Positions 25,313 through 34,279 of a stretch of 64,000 nucleotides of DNA are shown here, one piece after another (the first letter of the stretch is position 1; every line of letters starts with the position of its first letter). The position numbers were made by a program, and so were the translations under genes. A model generated the notes under the pieces. It saw nothing but the letters and a program-made list of their open reading frames with translations. It was not told the origin of the DNA and searched no databases. This DNA is from an uncultured Bacteroidales bacterium (lineage in GTDB: Bacteria; Bacteroidota; Bacteroidia; Bacteroidales; Paludibacteraceae), in assembly GCA_937915765.1 (NCBI GenBank), contig CALGHE010000102.1:111713-175712 (forward strand), written 5' to 3'.

Positions 25313-26674
25313 TCATTTAACCATTTGAATAACCTCCTGAACAGAGCACAAAGTCTGGTTTCCGCTCTCCATATTCTTCAGCATAACCTTCTTTTCCGCC
25401 ATCTCCGTTTCGCCAATAATCGCCACAAACGGAATATTTTTTGCATCTGCATAGCTCATCTGCTTTTTCATCTTGACAGGTTCCGGATAGACCTCTACCG
25501 GAATACCGGCAGCACGCATCTCCTTTGCGCATTCTATTGCAAATTTAAGTTCCTCATTGCCAAACACGGCAAAAAGCACCTTTGTCGCCTGCATCAAATC
25601 AGACGGATAAAGCTCCAGCTGATTAAGCACATCATAAATTCTGTCAGCACCGAAAGAAATCCCCACACCAGAGAGTCCGTCAACACCAAACACACCAGTC
25701 AGATTATCATAACGACCTCCGCCAGTGATACTGCCAATCTGCACATCCTTAGCCTTAACTTCAAAGATAGCGCCAGTATAATAATTCAGACCTCGAGCCA
25801 AAGTCAAATCAAGTTCCACCTCCGTTTTCACTCCAAGCAGACTTATGAACTCCAGAATCTCTTCAATTTCCGCCACACCCTTCAGTCCAATCTCAGAAGA
25901 AGCCAAGACAGTCTTTATAGTCTGCAATTTCTCTTCATTAGAACCTTTCAAAAGAATTACCGGCTGCAACTTAGCGATAGCTTCAGCGGAGATACCTTTT
26001 GCCGCAAGTTCCTCATTAACCTTATCAAGACCTATTTTGTCAAGCTTATCAATAGCTACCGTGATGTCAACGATTTTATCCGCTTCCCCAATCATCTCCG
26101 CAATACCAGTGAGGATTTTGCGGTTATTAATTTTTATGCACACGTTAATTCCAAGACGACGGTAAACCTCGTCAACAATCTGCATAAGTTCAACCTCATT
26201 CAGAAGAGAGTTGCTGCCCACCACATCCACGTCACACTGATAAAACTCGCGATAGCGGCCTTTCTGAGGACGGTCTGCACGCCAAACCGGCTGTATTTGA
26301 AAACGCTTAAAAGGAAAACTTAACTTGTCTCTGTTCATCACCACAAATCGAGCAAAAGGAACTGTTAAGTCATACCTCAACCCCTTTTCAGATATTTTGC
26401 TGGTCAATTTCACAGAATTTCGTCCTTCAAGTTCAGTCTGTTCCACACCTGACAAGAAGTCACCAGAGTTAAGAATTTTAAAAAGAAGTTTATCACCCTC
26501 TTCACCATACTTACCCATCAAAGTAGAAAGGTTCTCCATGGCAGGAGTCTCAATCTGCTGGAAACCATAAAGAGCGAAAACGTCCTTAATCGTGTTAAAA
26601 ATATAATTTCTACGAGCCATTTCTATAGGGGCAAAATCTCTCGTACCCTTTGGAATAGACGGTTTTGAAGCCAT
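25313..26674 (-). CDS. hisS: Histidyl-tRNA synthetase
   Basis: 453 residues from the ATG at 26674 (MASKPSIPKGTRDF); an in-frame start at 26722 would add 16 unusual residues. Class II aminoacyl-tRNA synthetase motifs are present: motif 1 near PKGTRDFAP...IETPAMENL, motif 2 FQIQPVWRADRPQKGRYREFYQCDVD, the histidine-specific LARGLNYYTGAIFEV, and motif 3 GGGRYDNL...GVGISFGADRIYD. The C-terminal anticodon-binding domain follows (VLFAVFGNEE to the end). It charges tRNA-His in the cytoplasm. It stands downstream of the T9SS surface-protein gene but is separated from it by a terminator. Confidence 0.95.
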   Translation of the reverse strand: MASKPSIPKGTRDFAPIEMARRNYIFNTIKDVFALYGFQQIETPAMENLSTLMGKYGEEGDKLLFKILNSGDFLSGVEQTELEGRNSVKLTSKISEKGLRYDLTVPFARFVVMNRDKLSFPFKRFQIQPVWRADRPQKGRYREFYQCDVDVVGSNSLLNEVELMQIVDEVYRRLGINVCIKINNRKILTGIAEMIGEADKIVDITVAIDKLDKIGLDKVNEELAAKGISAEAIAKLQPVILLKGSNEEKLQTIKTVLASSEIGLKGVAEIEEILEFISLLGVKTEVELDLTLARGLNYYTGAIFEVKAKDVQIGSITGGGRYDNLTGVFGVDGLSGVGISFGADRIYDVLNQLELYPSDLMQATKVLFAVFGNEELKFAIECAKEMRAAGIPVEVYPEPVKMKKQMSYADAKNIPFVAIIGETEMAEKKVMLKNMESGNQTLCSVQEVIQMVK

Positions 26675-26720
26675 ATCTAAAAAACTGTATTTTATAAAAT
26701 TTATATTAACGTCCTTTTTC

Positions 26721-26760
26721 AAGAAAAGGCGGAAAAGAAAACTCTCTTCCGCCTTAAGCT
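26721..26760 (-). terminator. Terminator of the T9SS type B surface protein gene
   Basis: AAGGCGGAA (26726-26734) pairs perfectly with TTCCGCCTT (26747-26755), 12-nt loop. The minus-strand transcript continues with TTTTC. Confidence 0.75.
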
Positions 26761-26774
26761 TTCAACAAATCTTA

Positions 26775-29519
26775 TCACCTCAGCAAAGTGAAGTGTCCGT
26801 AATACTGCTGGTCAATCTCTTCGACGTCGATTTCGTACCAATAGTCCGCCGAAGGCATCGGAGCGCCATTATACGTGCCGTCCCAGCCTGTTTCATTGGA
26901 GTAGCCCTGCTTTTCAAATATCAGTCTGCCAGTTCTGTCATATATTCTGACAACAGACAACGGGTACACATCTATATTCTTGATCTGCCACGTGTCATTT
27001 AAGCCATCGCCATTAGGCGTTATAGAGCCACTAGGAGTGACCTCAAGCTTGTTAATTACGAACGTAGCCGACGCGTCGCAAGCATTTGTATCCACAACTC
27101 TGATTTCGTGTTCGCCAAACGTCATGCCAGACAATGTTGCAGAAGCAAGATTACCCATCTCCTTCTCCTCCACATAAATAGTATATGTTGGTGTTCCGCC
27201 TTCAACCACGTAAGACACGCTGCGAGTCTCATCGCTTACAGACTCAATGGTCAGCGTAGGTCTGTCATTTACGTCAATCGTTATACTGTCTGTAGCGTGA
27301 CAACCAACGGAGTTGCGGGCATGAGCCACATACGTAGTCGTTTCGCTCGGCTTGATAACCGGCCTCAGCGGGTTGTTATCCCTCAACTCAGGCTCCCAGT
27401 TCAAAGGCACATTAGACGGAATCAAGTCCACAATCAAATTTGTTTGCTGACCAAAGCAAATCGCGTTCACGTCAAACTGAGCTCTCAGCCTCAGCTGGAC
27501 ATCAAGAATCGTAATGTTGTAAATTTCAACACTGTCGCAACCAGCCTCCGTCTTATAGTCAAACCGAACCGTATCATAACCCGCTTTTGTGTACTCTTTC
27601 CCGAATAATATCTGGTCTCGGCAAATCAACGTGTCCACCTCAGACAAATAACTCTTGTTCACAATAATGTGCACTGTAGTTATACTATCGCAACCAGTTA
27701 CCACGCTTACGCCGTTCGCTACCTCATCATACTCGCCAGGTTCAGAGTAAACCTTGCCGTTAAACTCGTACCCCTCGCTATCACAAACTTCAACAACGCC
27801 TAAGTCAACCTCCACCTTTCCAGTCACAATAATATTAGGGTCAACAAAGCTGTCACAACCAATCTGGCTTACCTCTACAATAGGCTCTCCTTTGAATGTG
27901 CCTGCTTCATTGTAAACCTTCCCATCCGGTCCCTTTTCTCCCTGACATACGTAAAAATCAACTGATGTTCTAATTTCATCCAACACAATTATATTTCTTG
28001 CTTTGTGCGTACAACCTTCAAATAGGGTATCTGGATAAGTGCCTGCCTTGTCAAAAACTCTACCATTTATCGCTTTGCCGATACAACCCACAACATCACC
28101 ACTTTTTTCTACAGTCGGCTCTTTCACGTCAAGATAGTAAAGAACAATCAAGCTGTCACACTCACCATCCTTGTAAGGAGTCACTTCAGGCTCTCTGTAC
28201 TCAAACCTACCTGTCTTATCATACTTTTTACCAGAAAAAGCCTCTCCCTTGCAAATCTCCTCTCTATTTGATGTGCTGTCAATCTTAACCTTTCTAAAAG
28301 TTATATCAGCAAAAAACTTAACCCCGTCACTTGTGTAAGTTGTACCTCCGTCAAGTGCTTCTCCATACGTAAATTTATGTCCCAAAGTATCAACTACACT
28401 ATTTTCATCTTCAAACATACCTTCGCACAAAACCAGTTCCAAAGTATTGTTTACCTCATCTATTTTAAAATCTTTTATAACGGAGCAAACCACATTATCC
28501 TTATTTTCAGGATTCGCTATAGTTAAACGATACACGCCATTACCCTTACCAGTTCTGTCATCCTTATTAAACTTATCTATTGTGTAAGAGAATTTATTGT
28601 CAGAAGAATAAGTTCCCTCATACAACTCAGTGAAAGGTCCATCTTCTGTCTCGCTGTAAGACCACCAATACTTGACAGTGCTCAAATCTGCAAAAAATGA
28701 AGACAATTCGTCAATTGGCACGTCTGCAGACAACGTCACAGGCTTCATGTAAACGAACTTAGGCTCTGAGAACGTTACAGAAGGCTGATGCACTTCAAGC
28801 AACAAATCATCTATTCCAAAGTCATTGCCTGGAAGAGATGCTCTAAAGTCTGATGGCATCGTAACCCTAAACGCCAACTTATCTCCGTTAAAGTCGGAAT
28901 TTGCATCGTTAACAAAAACCAGTTCTACTTCCTTCCAATTCAGCACGTCACTATCTCTATCCGGAAGATCATTCGAAAAATCGCCTGACACGCGAGCCAA
29001 CTCTCTATCTGGCTGATTTCCATCTACCACAGCCAAATCTATTTTACAATTACCATCATAACTCACACTCGCCACCCAAATAGAGAAACGCAACTCGACT
29101 CCGACACAAACTTTACCTAACTGATATTCATAAATATAAGTGCCCGGAACTTCCATCGCATCACTAGGGTCAAACATCAAATAATAACCTTTGTTAGGGT
29201 CTCTGTTTGTGTGGTCTCCTCCTGGATGGAAATCATTACACCCTCTATTTGACTTCAATACTACATAAACATTATTAGGAATTACAGCACAACCTCCTGC
29301 ACTTTCCAAATAATCATCGTAGGACCCCCCAAAAAAGTCCATCTGCGTAGTTCCCATACTCGGGTCATCGGCCATATTCCAAGCTATACTGTTAGGATCG
29401 TCTTCGCTATTTCCGCCAAAATCCAAATAATTTATAGTTCGCCATTCCATTGCGTTAGCCACACCACAGAACAGCGACAAAACTAAGACACCTAAATATG
29501 TGTAAAAATTTCTATTCAT
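26775..29519 (-). CDS. Surface protein with repeated Cys/Asp domains and T9SS type B (CHU_C) sorting domain
   Basis: 914 residues from the ATG at 29519 (MNRNFYTYLGVLVLSLFCGVANA, signal peptide); the frame upstream to 29627 lacks one. An N-terminal lectin-like beta domain (FDFGGN..., with DLAVVDGNQPDR) is followed by four or five repeats of about 65 residues with the pattern C-x-G-x-x-F/Y-x-G-K-x-Y-x-x-x-G ... G-C-D-S. A PKD-like pair (DSITIDVNDRPTLTIESVSD) follows, and the C-terminus is TPNGDGLNDTWQIKNIDVYP...RIYDRTGRLIF...WDGTYNGAPMPSADYWYEI, the gliding-motility-associated type B sorting domain. It is exported and anchored by type IX secretion. The role is probably adhesion or matrix, inferred only. 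Confidence 0.82.
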   Translation of the reverse strand: MNRNFYTYLGVLVLSLFCGVANAMEWRTINYLDFGGNSEDDPNSIAWNMADDPSMGTTQMDFFGGSYDDYLESAGGCAVIPNNVYVVLKSNRGCNDFHPGGDHTNRDPNKGYYLMFDPSDAMEVPGTYIYEYQLGKVCVGVELRFSIWVASVSYDGNCKIDLAVVDGNQPDRELARVSGDFSNDLPDRDSDVLNWKEVELVFVNDANSDFNGDKLAFRVTMPSDFRASLPGNDFGIDDLLLEVHQPSVTFSEPKFVYMKPVTLSADVPIDELSSFFADLSTVKYWWSYSETEDGPFTELYEGTYSSDNKFSYTIDKFNKDDRTGKGNGVYRLTIANPENKDNVVCSVIKDFKIDEVNNTLELVLCEGMFEDENSVVDTLGHKFTYGEALDGGTTYTSDGVKFFADITFRKVKIDSTSNREEICKGEAFSGKKYDKTGRFEYREPEVTPYKDGECDSLIVLYYLDVKEPTVEKSGDVVGCIGKAINGRVFDKAGTYPDTLFEGCTHKARNIIVLDEIRTSVDFYVCQGEKGPDGKVYNEAGTFKGEPIVEVSQIGCDSFVDPNIIVTGKVEVDLGVVEVCDSEGYEFNGKVYSEPGEYDEVANGVSVVTGCDSITTVHIIVNKSYLSEVDTLICRDQILFGKEYTKAGYDTVRFDYKTEAGCDSVEIYNITILDVQLRLRAQFDVNAICFGQQTNLIVDLIPSNVPLNWEPELRDNNPLRPVIKPSETTTYVAHARNSVGCHATDSITIDVNDRPTLTIESVSDETRSVSYVVEGGTPTYTIYVEEKEMGNLASATLSGMTFGEHEIRVVDTNACDASATFVINKLEVTPSGSITPNGDGLNDTWQIKNIDVYPLSVVRIYDRTGRLIFEKQGYSNETGWDGTYNGAPMPSADYWYEIDVEEIDQQYYGHFTLLR

Positions 29520-29790
29520 ATTTTGTATTTTTTTCGCACAACGCGTAACATAAACAAAAGAGGCTGAGCCTCCAAATCTGCAAAGTAAAATTTCACCGGC
29601 ATGACACAACAAAACGCGCCAAAACACCCTTTATATAAATTTCATTTGCGAGGAAAATCCCAAATTGGCATTATCTGCACCATTTTAAGCACTTCCATTT
29701 GCAAATATTGCAACATATTCAGTAAAATGCAACAAAAAACAGAAAAAAATTTCAAAAAAATTAAGTTTTCCGCTTTATCCGCACGTTTTT

Positions 29791-31149
29791 CTACATAAAA
29801 AACTTAATCAATCTGTTTTTCAACTTAGTGTAAGGCTGATAACGGAACGGCAAATCAAACAAGTTCGTCTTCTTCAATATGCTCTTAGGACGGCTAAAAG
29901 TTTCAAAACTCCAGCGTCCATGGTAATTGCCAAAACCACTATCTCCGACCCCGCCAAACGGCAGTTTGCCGGTTGCCAAATGAACTATAGTGTCGTTCAC
30001 ACACCCTCCTCCAAATTGCAACGTGTTCATAAATTTCCGTTCAACCCTCTTATCTTTCGTGAACAAATAAAAAGCCAAAGGCTTAGGTCGCCTCCTCACA
30101 AAATCATACGCCTCACCCACAGTTTCGACAGTTAAGACAGGAAGCAACGGTCCAAAAATTTCCTCCTGCATAACTGCGTCCTCTTCTGAGACGTCAACCA
30201 ACAACGTTGGAGAAATCTTCAGTCTTTCCGTATCCATAGCACCACCAAAAAAGACCTTATTTTCATCCATCAAGGACAATATTCTATCATAATGACGCTT
30301 ATTTATTATCTTTCCGTAATCCGGATTCGCCAAAGGAGCCTCTCCAAACATATTCACGATTTCCTCCTTCAGACACTGCAGCAAATCATCCTTCACGCAA
30401 GACTCAACCATCAGATAATCAGGAGCCACACAAGTTTGTCCGCAGTTAAGGAACTTGCCGAACACAATTCTGCGAGCCGCAATACGCAAGTCAGCTGACC
30501 GCTCCACCACGCACGGACTTTTACCGCCCAGTTCCAAAGTCATCGGAGTAAGGAACTTAGACACTCGCTGCATGACAGACCGCCCAATCTCAACACCCCC
30601 TGTAAAAAACACATAATCGAACCTGTAACTATCCAACATTAACTTGAACGCATCCACATCAACATCTGCAACCGTAACGTAATCTGATGGGAACGTTTCT
30701 TTTAGCATCTTCACAAGCACGGCAGATGTATTCGCTGAACTTTCCGACAGTTTCAAGACACAACAATTCCCAGCAGCAACAGCGGCGACCAGCGGCTCCA
30801 ACGTAAGCAGCACAGGATAGTTCCACGGCGACACGATCAGCACCACTCCGTAAGGCTCCATGACAATACGCCCCTTGGACCAGAAATGGGCCAGCGGCAC
30901 CCTCACACGCCGCGGTTTAGCCCAGCTCTTCAGATTTTCAAGCGCGAAATCTATCGCAGAATAGACCAAACCAATCTCACTCATGTAAGCCTCCGTCTCA
31001 GACTTTCCCAAGTCCAACCTAAGTGCATCTTCAAGAGCCTTCTGATACCTACACACCGAATCCTTAAGTCTCATCAAACTCGCTTTCCGAAAATCAATCG
31101 ACAACGTCCTATTCGACTGAAAAAAATCACGCACTGCCTCCATAACCAT
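29791..31149 (-). CDS. Aldehyde dehydrogenase (ALDH3-like)
   Basis: 452 residues. NAD(P)-binding SPWNYPVLLTLEPLVAAVAAGN (near 105-126), the family glutamate in LELGGKSPCVV (near 204-214) and the catalytic cysteine in NCGQTCVAPDYL (near 236-247) are present. The C-terminal LPFGGVGDSGFGNYHGRWSFETFS is the ALDH3 signature. It oxidises aldehydes, probably medium- or long-chain, with NAD(P)+. It lies 12 nt downstream of a CDF transporter gene, so they are probably co-transcribed, although no functional link is known. Confidence 0.88.
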   Translation of the reverse strand: MVMEAVRDFFQSNRTLSIDFRKASLMRLKDSVCRYQKALEDALRLDLGKSETEAYMSEIGLVYSAIDFALENLKSWAKPRRVRVPLAHFWSKGRIVMEPYGVVLIVSPWNYPVLLTLEPLVAAVAAGNCCVLKLSESSANTSAVLVKMLKETFPSDYVTVADVDVDAFKLMLDSYRFDYVFFTGGVEIGRSVMQRVSKFLTPMTLELGGKSPCVVERSADLRIAARRIVFGKFLNCGQTCVAPDYLMVESCVKDDLLQCLKEEIVNMFGEAPLANPDYGKIINKRHYDRILSLMDENKVFFGGAMDTERLKISPTLLVDVSEEDAVMQEEIFGPLLPVLTVETVGEAYDFVRRRPKPLAFYLFTKDKRVERKFMNTLQFGGGCVNDTIVHLATGKLPFGGVGDSGFGNYHGRWSFETFSRPKSILKKTNLFDLPFRYQPYTKLKNRLIKFFM

Positions 31150-31161
31150 AAAATTAAACCA

Positions 31162-32064
31162 TTATTCCGAAGCTTTGTCAGGCTCCATGTGTATTGACAT
31201 TTGTGTTTGAGTTCCATATTTGTCTCGCAGCCTGCGTTCCACATTAGTAGCTATATTATGAGCCTCAACAATTGTCATGTGCGGATCTACCACCACATGA
31301 ACATCAATCACAAAAGAAATTCCGTTACGCCGCGTTTTAAGGTCATGCACATCACGCACCCCGTCAACACGCCACATTTCAGCCTCTATTTCAGCCTCAA
31401 CATCCTCCGGCAAGGAGCTCTCCAACAAATCCGCAAAGCAAGGGACAGCCATCTTCACAGCCACAAAAACGATAACAACACTTATCAAGCAAGACGCTAT
31501 CGGGTCCAGCACCGTCCACTTGTCTCCAAGCAACATAGAGCCACCAATGCCTGTCAAGGCTCCGATTGAAGAAAGCGCGTCACTTCTATGATGCCAAGCG
31601 TTGGCCATCACAACCGGGCTATTTATCCTCCGCCCCTCCTTTACCGTCACACGATACAGAATCTCCTTAGCCACAACAGACACAAAGGCTGCAACCAGAG
31701 CTATCTTGCCAGGCACCGGTAACGTTCCGCCTTTAAGCACCTCGACAACGCTCTCCACGCCGCTCTTCAACAGCCCCACACCCGCCGCGATCAAGACAAT
31801 ACTGACAATTAGCGTAGCCAAAGTCTCAAACTTTCCGTGACCAAACGCATGTCCTCTGTCCTTACCCTTGGAAGATATGCCTGCGAAAAGCAGAACAACG
31901 ACATCACTGAACAAGTCTGACAAAGAGTGCAATCCGTCCGCAATCATCGCCGAACTTCCTCCAAGAAACCCTGCAAAAACCTTACCCGCAGTAAGCAGCA
32001 CATTGACAAAGAAACCCGCCAACGTCACTTTTTTAATATCTTTTTCTCTTGAATCTAATGTCAT
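31162..32064 (-). CDS. Cation diffusion facilitator (CDF) transporter
   Basis: 300 residues. Six membrane segments carry the zinc-site pairs DGLHSLSDLFSD (D/H-x-x-x-D, near 43-54) and HHRSDALSSIG (near 158-168). A cytoplasmic C-terminal dimerisation domain (about 205-300) has the family's VRDVHDLKTRR and DVHVVVDPHMTIVEAH. It exports divalent metals such as Zn2+ or Mn2+ from the cytoplasm by proton exchange. It is the first gene of a two-gene unit with the aldehyde dehydrogenase. The start is the ATG 26 nt after a plus-strand AT-rich segment. Confidence 0.9.
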   Translation of the reverse strand: MTLDSREKDIKKVTLAGFFVNVLLTAGKVFAGFLGGSSAMIADGLHSLSDLFSDVVVLLFAGISSKGKDRGHAFGHGKFETLATLIVSIVLIAAGVGLLKSGVESVVEVLKGGTLPVPGKIALVAAFVSVVAKEILYRVTVKEGRRINSPVVMANAWHHRSDALSSIGALTGIGGSMLLGDKWTVLDPIASCLISVVIVFVAVKMAVPCFADLLESSLPEDVEAEIEAEMWRVDGVRDVHDLKTRRNGISFVIDVHVVVDPHMTIVEAHNIATNVERRLRDKYGTQTQMSIHMEPDKASE

Positions 32065-32301
32065 GTTGCACTATTATCAATAAATATGGCTCCAACACAC
32101 GAAAAAAACACATGCCACGGCACTTCTGTTCACACCAGAAGCAAAAATATAAAAAAAATCGACACTAGAATTCGTTTGAAGCTGAACAGGTTCAAGAAAA
32201 AAAGAAAAAAGATCCGCCGCCCCCAAGGAAAATCGGGCAACCTTGATTTCCCGAAAATAAAAAGGGCAAATCTAGCAACTGCTCGACTTACCCCTTTACG
32301 G

Positions 32302-32386
32302 CGGAGAGAGAGGGATTCGAACCCCCGGTACCTTTCAGTACAACGGTTTTCAAGACCGCCGCATTCGACCACTCTGCCATCTCTCC
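32302..32386 (-). tRNA. tRNA-Ser (anticodon UGA), copy 1
   Basis: An 85-nt cloverleaf with acceptor GGAGAGA/TCTCTCC, anticodon loop CTTGAAA (TGA), a long variable arm and T-arm GGGGG-TTCGAAT-CCCTC. The discriminator is G and no CCA is encoded. It is identical to the copy at 33858-33942. Confidence 0.95.
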
Positions 32387-32414
32387 AACACCACCTTTTG
32401 TGTTTATGTTTTCG

Positions 32415-32487
32415 TGACCCAGCAGGGGATCGAACCCTGGACCCACAGATTAAGAGTCTGTTGCTCTACCAGCTGAGCTACTGAGTC
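32415..32487 (-). tRNA. tRNA-Lys (anticodon CUU), copy 1
   Basis: A 73-nt cloverleaf: acceptor GACTCAG/CTGGGTC, anticodon loop CTCTTAA (CTT), T-loop TTCGATC, discriminator A, no encoded CCA. It precedes tRNA-Ser by 28 nt in the same transcript. Confidence 0.95.
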
Positions 32488-32523
32488 ATTTGCCAAACTT
32501 ACGTTTTGTCCGTTTAACGAGCG

Positions 32524-32554
32524 CAAAGGTACAACGTTTTTTCAAACTTGCAAA
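32524..32554 (-). promoter_or_regulatory. Promoter of the tRNA-Lys/tRNA-Ser operon, copy 1
   Basis: On the minus strand, TTTG (32554-32551), a 19-bp spacer and TACCTTTG (32531-32524) match the Bacteroidota -33/-7 consensus. Confidence 0.75.
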
Positions 32555-32653
32555 TTTTTCCAACTCTTTTTTTCAGTTTTTTTCACATTTAACCACGACC
32601 AGAAAACAATTACAAATTGCAAACTATAATTATTGAATACTTATAGGCAACTT

Positions 32654-33733
32654 CTATAAATTATCAATCACCTCCCTCCATCTATCGAACTGCCTTTTAA
32701 TCAAATCTGTATTATCATCTTCCACATGCAAATCATCAAGCAAGAAATAGCCAATTCCTATAGAGGTCTCACAAAAATCATAATCTTCAGCCTCGTAAGC
32801 CTCCTTAATCTTTTCCAGCCGCTCAATCAAAGAGAGGAGAGTTGTTCTGTACTCCTCATAATTAATAGGTTTAGCACCTCGACGCTTCGGAACTTCAACT
32901 ACATTTTCATGATCGCCTCCAGCTTGCTTTTTTTTCAAATCCCTCAACAAAGCCTCTTGCCGTTCAATCTGAGGCATAAACTTCCGCTTCACAATCTTCT
33001 TACCGTCCTTTTTAACCTTCGCCAACAAACACCTGCATTCCGCTAACCTTTCCGCAACCCCTTGCACATCACCTTCAGCCAATTGCGTGTCGTTACAAGC
33101 AAGCAGCAAATCAATCTTTTTGACAATTTGTATATTAGTCCCCACGCTCGACAACAAACGCTGTTCCTTACCCACGCAACTGTCATCAATCTCCGGCAGT
33201 TCCTGTCCCGAAGCCCCCTGAGCCTCTTTTGCATAGGACAACACATCCGTCATTTTCTCGATTTTCTCTTTTATCCCCTTTGATTTTCCAGCATCCTTAA
33301 ATCTGCAAGCATACAAAGCCTCCATTTCAAGGCCACAAATATCCAGCAAATCTTCCGCATCAGCAAGTTCTCCAGAAAGCAACAAGGCTCGCACCTTCTC
33401 CAATCTTTTGTGCAAAGAAGCACATAAGGCCTTGTACTCCTCAACATCTTTTTCATGAGCCAGGCCTTTCTTCTTCTTGAACGCAATAGCAGCTTCAATA
33501 AGTCGGCGGTCTCGCTGGTTAAGCAACTCACCAGACTCAACAGAAGGATTACTAGTCACATGATACCCGCCACAAATCTCACAATAATAGCTTCTGACAG
33601 GCGCTTTTCCGCTCTCCTCTAAAATATCATCACCATTATAGCGAATAAAATTATCCGCTTTCGCCTGAGTCTCAAATAACATTTTAGGCCTTCGGCATCC
33701 GTAACAAAATATTTTATTTCGAATTGGCTTCAT
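32654..33733 (-). CDS. Unknown protein with N-terminal zinc-ribbon and helical body
   Basis: 359 residues. The N-terminus has two Cys pairs, CYGC (10-13) and CEIC (51-54), followed by GGYHVTS. This is a small zinc-ribbon seen at the start of many uncharacterised Bacteroidales proteins (K-M-L-F-E-T...A-x-x-F-I-x-Y). The rest is charged and mostly helical with coiled-coil character (Lys/Glu/Leu-rich, 80-130 and 235-330). No catalytic motif was recognised. It sits between two identical tRNA-Lys/tRNA-Ser pairs, on the same strand. Function unknown; nucleic-acid or protein binding is only a guess from the ribbon. Confidence 0.75.
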   Translation of the reverse strand: MKPIRNKIFCYGCRRPKMLFETQAKADNFIRYNGDDILEESGKAPVRSYYCEICGGYHVTSNPSVESGELLNQRDRRLIEAAIAFKKKKGLAHEKDVEEYKALCASLHKRLEKVRALLLSGELADAEDLLDICGLEMEALYACRFKDAGKSKGIKEKIEKMTDVLSYAKEAQGASGQELPEIDDSCVGKEQRLLSSVGTNIQIVKKIDLLLACNDTQLAEGDVQGVAERLAECRCLLAKVKKDGKKIVKRKFMPQIERQEALLRDLKKKQAGGDHENVVEVPKRRGAKPINYEEYRTTLLSLIERLEKIKEAYEAEDYDFCETSIGIGYFLLDDLHVEDDNTDLIKRQFDRWREVIDNL

Positions 33734-33817
33734 ATATAATTCAATTTACAATTGACAATCTGCAATTTACAATTAGAAATCGAAAAATGCAAATCGTGAA
33801 TTATAAATTGTCAACCG

Positions 33818-33855
33818 ACAAAAAAAGGTGCGAATCTGATTGATTCGCACCTTTA
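33818..33855 (-). terminator. Terminator of tRNA operon copy 2
   Basis: AAAGGTGCGAATC (33824-33836) and GATTCGCACCTTT (33842-33854) form a perfect 13-bp stem with a 5-nt loop. It begins 4 nt after the tRNA-Ser end and is followed by T7 on the minus strand. Copy 1 lacks a comparable hairpin. Confidence 0.9.
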
Positions 33856-33857
33856 CC

Positions 33858-33942
33858 GCGGAGAGAGAGGGATTCGAACCCCCGGTACCTTTCAGTACAA
33901 CGGTTTTCAAGACCGCCGCATTCGACCACTCTGCCATCTCTC
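33858..33942 (-). tRNA. tRNA-Ser (anticodon UGA), copy 2
   Basis: Base-for-base identical to the copy at 32302-32386, including the TGA anticodon and long variable arm. Confidence 0.95.
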
Positions 33943-33970
33943 CAACACCACCTTTTGTGTTTATGTTTTC

Positions 33971-34043
33971 GTGACCCAGCAGGGGATCGAACCCTGGACC
34001 CACAGATTAAGAGTCTGTTGCTCTACCAGCTGAGCTACTGAGT
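33971..34043 (-). tRNA. tRNA-Lys (anticodon CUU), copy 2
   Basis: Identical to the copy at 32415-32487, with the same 28-nt spacer to tRNA-Ser. Confidence 0.95.
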
Positions 34044-34107
34044 CATTCGCCAAACTCATTTTTAGCAAGCTACTCACTTTAGAGCAACCGTTTTCGTTTG
34101 ACGTGTG

Positions 34108-34138
34108 CAAAGGTACGCCATTTTTTTTAACCTGCAAA
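34108..34138 (-). promoter_or_regulatory. Promoter of the tRNA-Lys/tRNA-Ser operon, copy 2
   Basis: Minus-strand TTTG (34138-34135), 19-bp spacer, TACCTTTG (34115-34108). The elements and spacing equal copy 1, although the DNA between promoter and tRNA differs in length and sequence. Confidence 0.75.
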
Positions 34139-34279
34139 TATTTTGCGAACTTTTTTTAAAAAAAACACGAATCTTTCACCTGACGCACTTTTCTCACAAT
34201 AAGACATAACGTTTAACAACGCATCCGGACGAATCCGCGAACACGAAAAAACGCAAAACACGATTTACAGAAGACGCCT

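Noticed and set aside
25325..26323. 332-residue open frame on the plus strand
   Set aside because: Antisense to hisS; composition typical of a shadow.
32302..34043. Repeated tRNA pair read as attL/attR of an integrative element
   Set aside because: No integrase, excisionase or mobilisation gene lies in the 1.5-kb interval and the whole tRNA pair with its spacer is duplicated, more than a normal att core. Tandem duplication is simpler.
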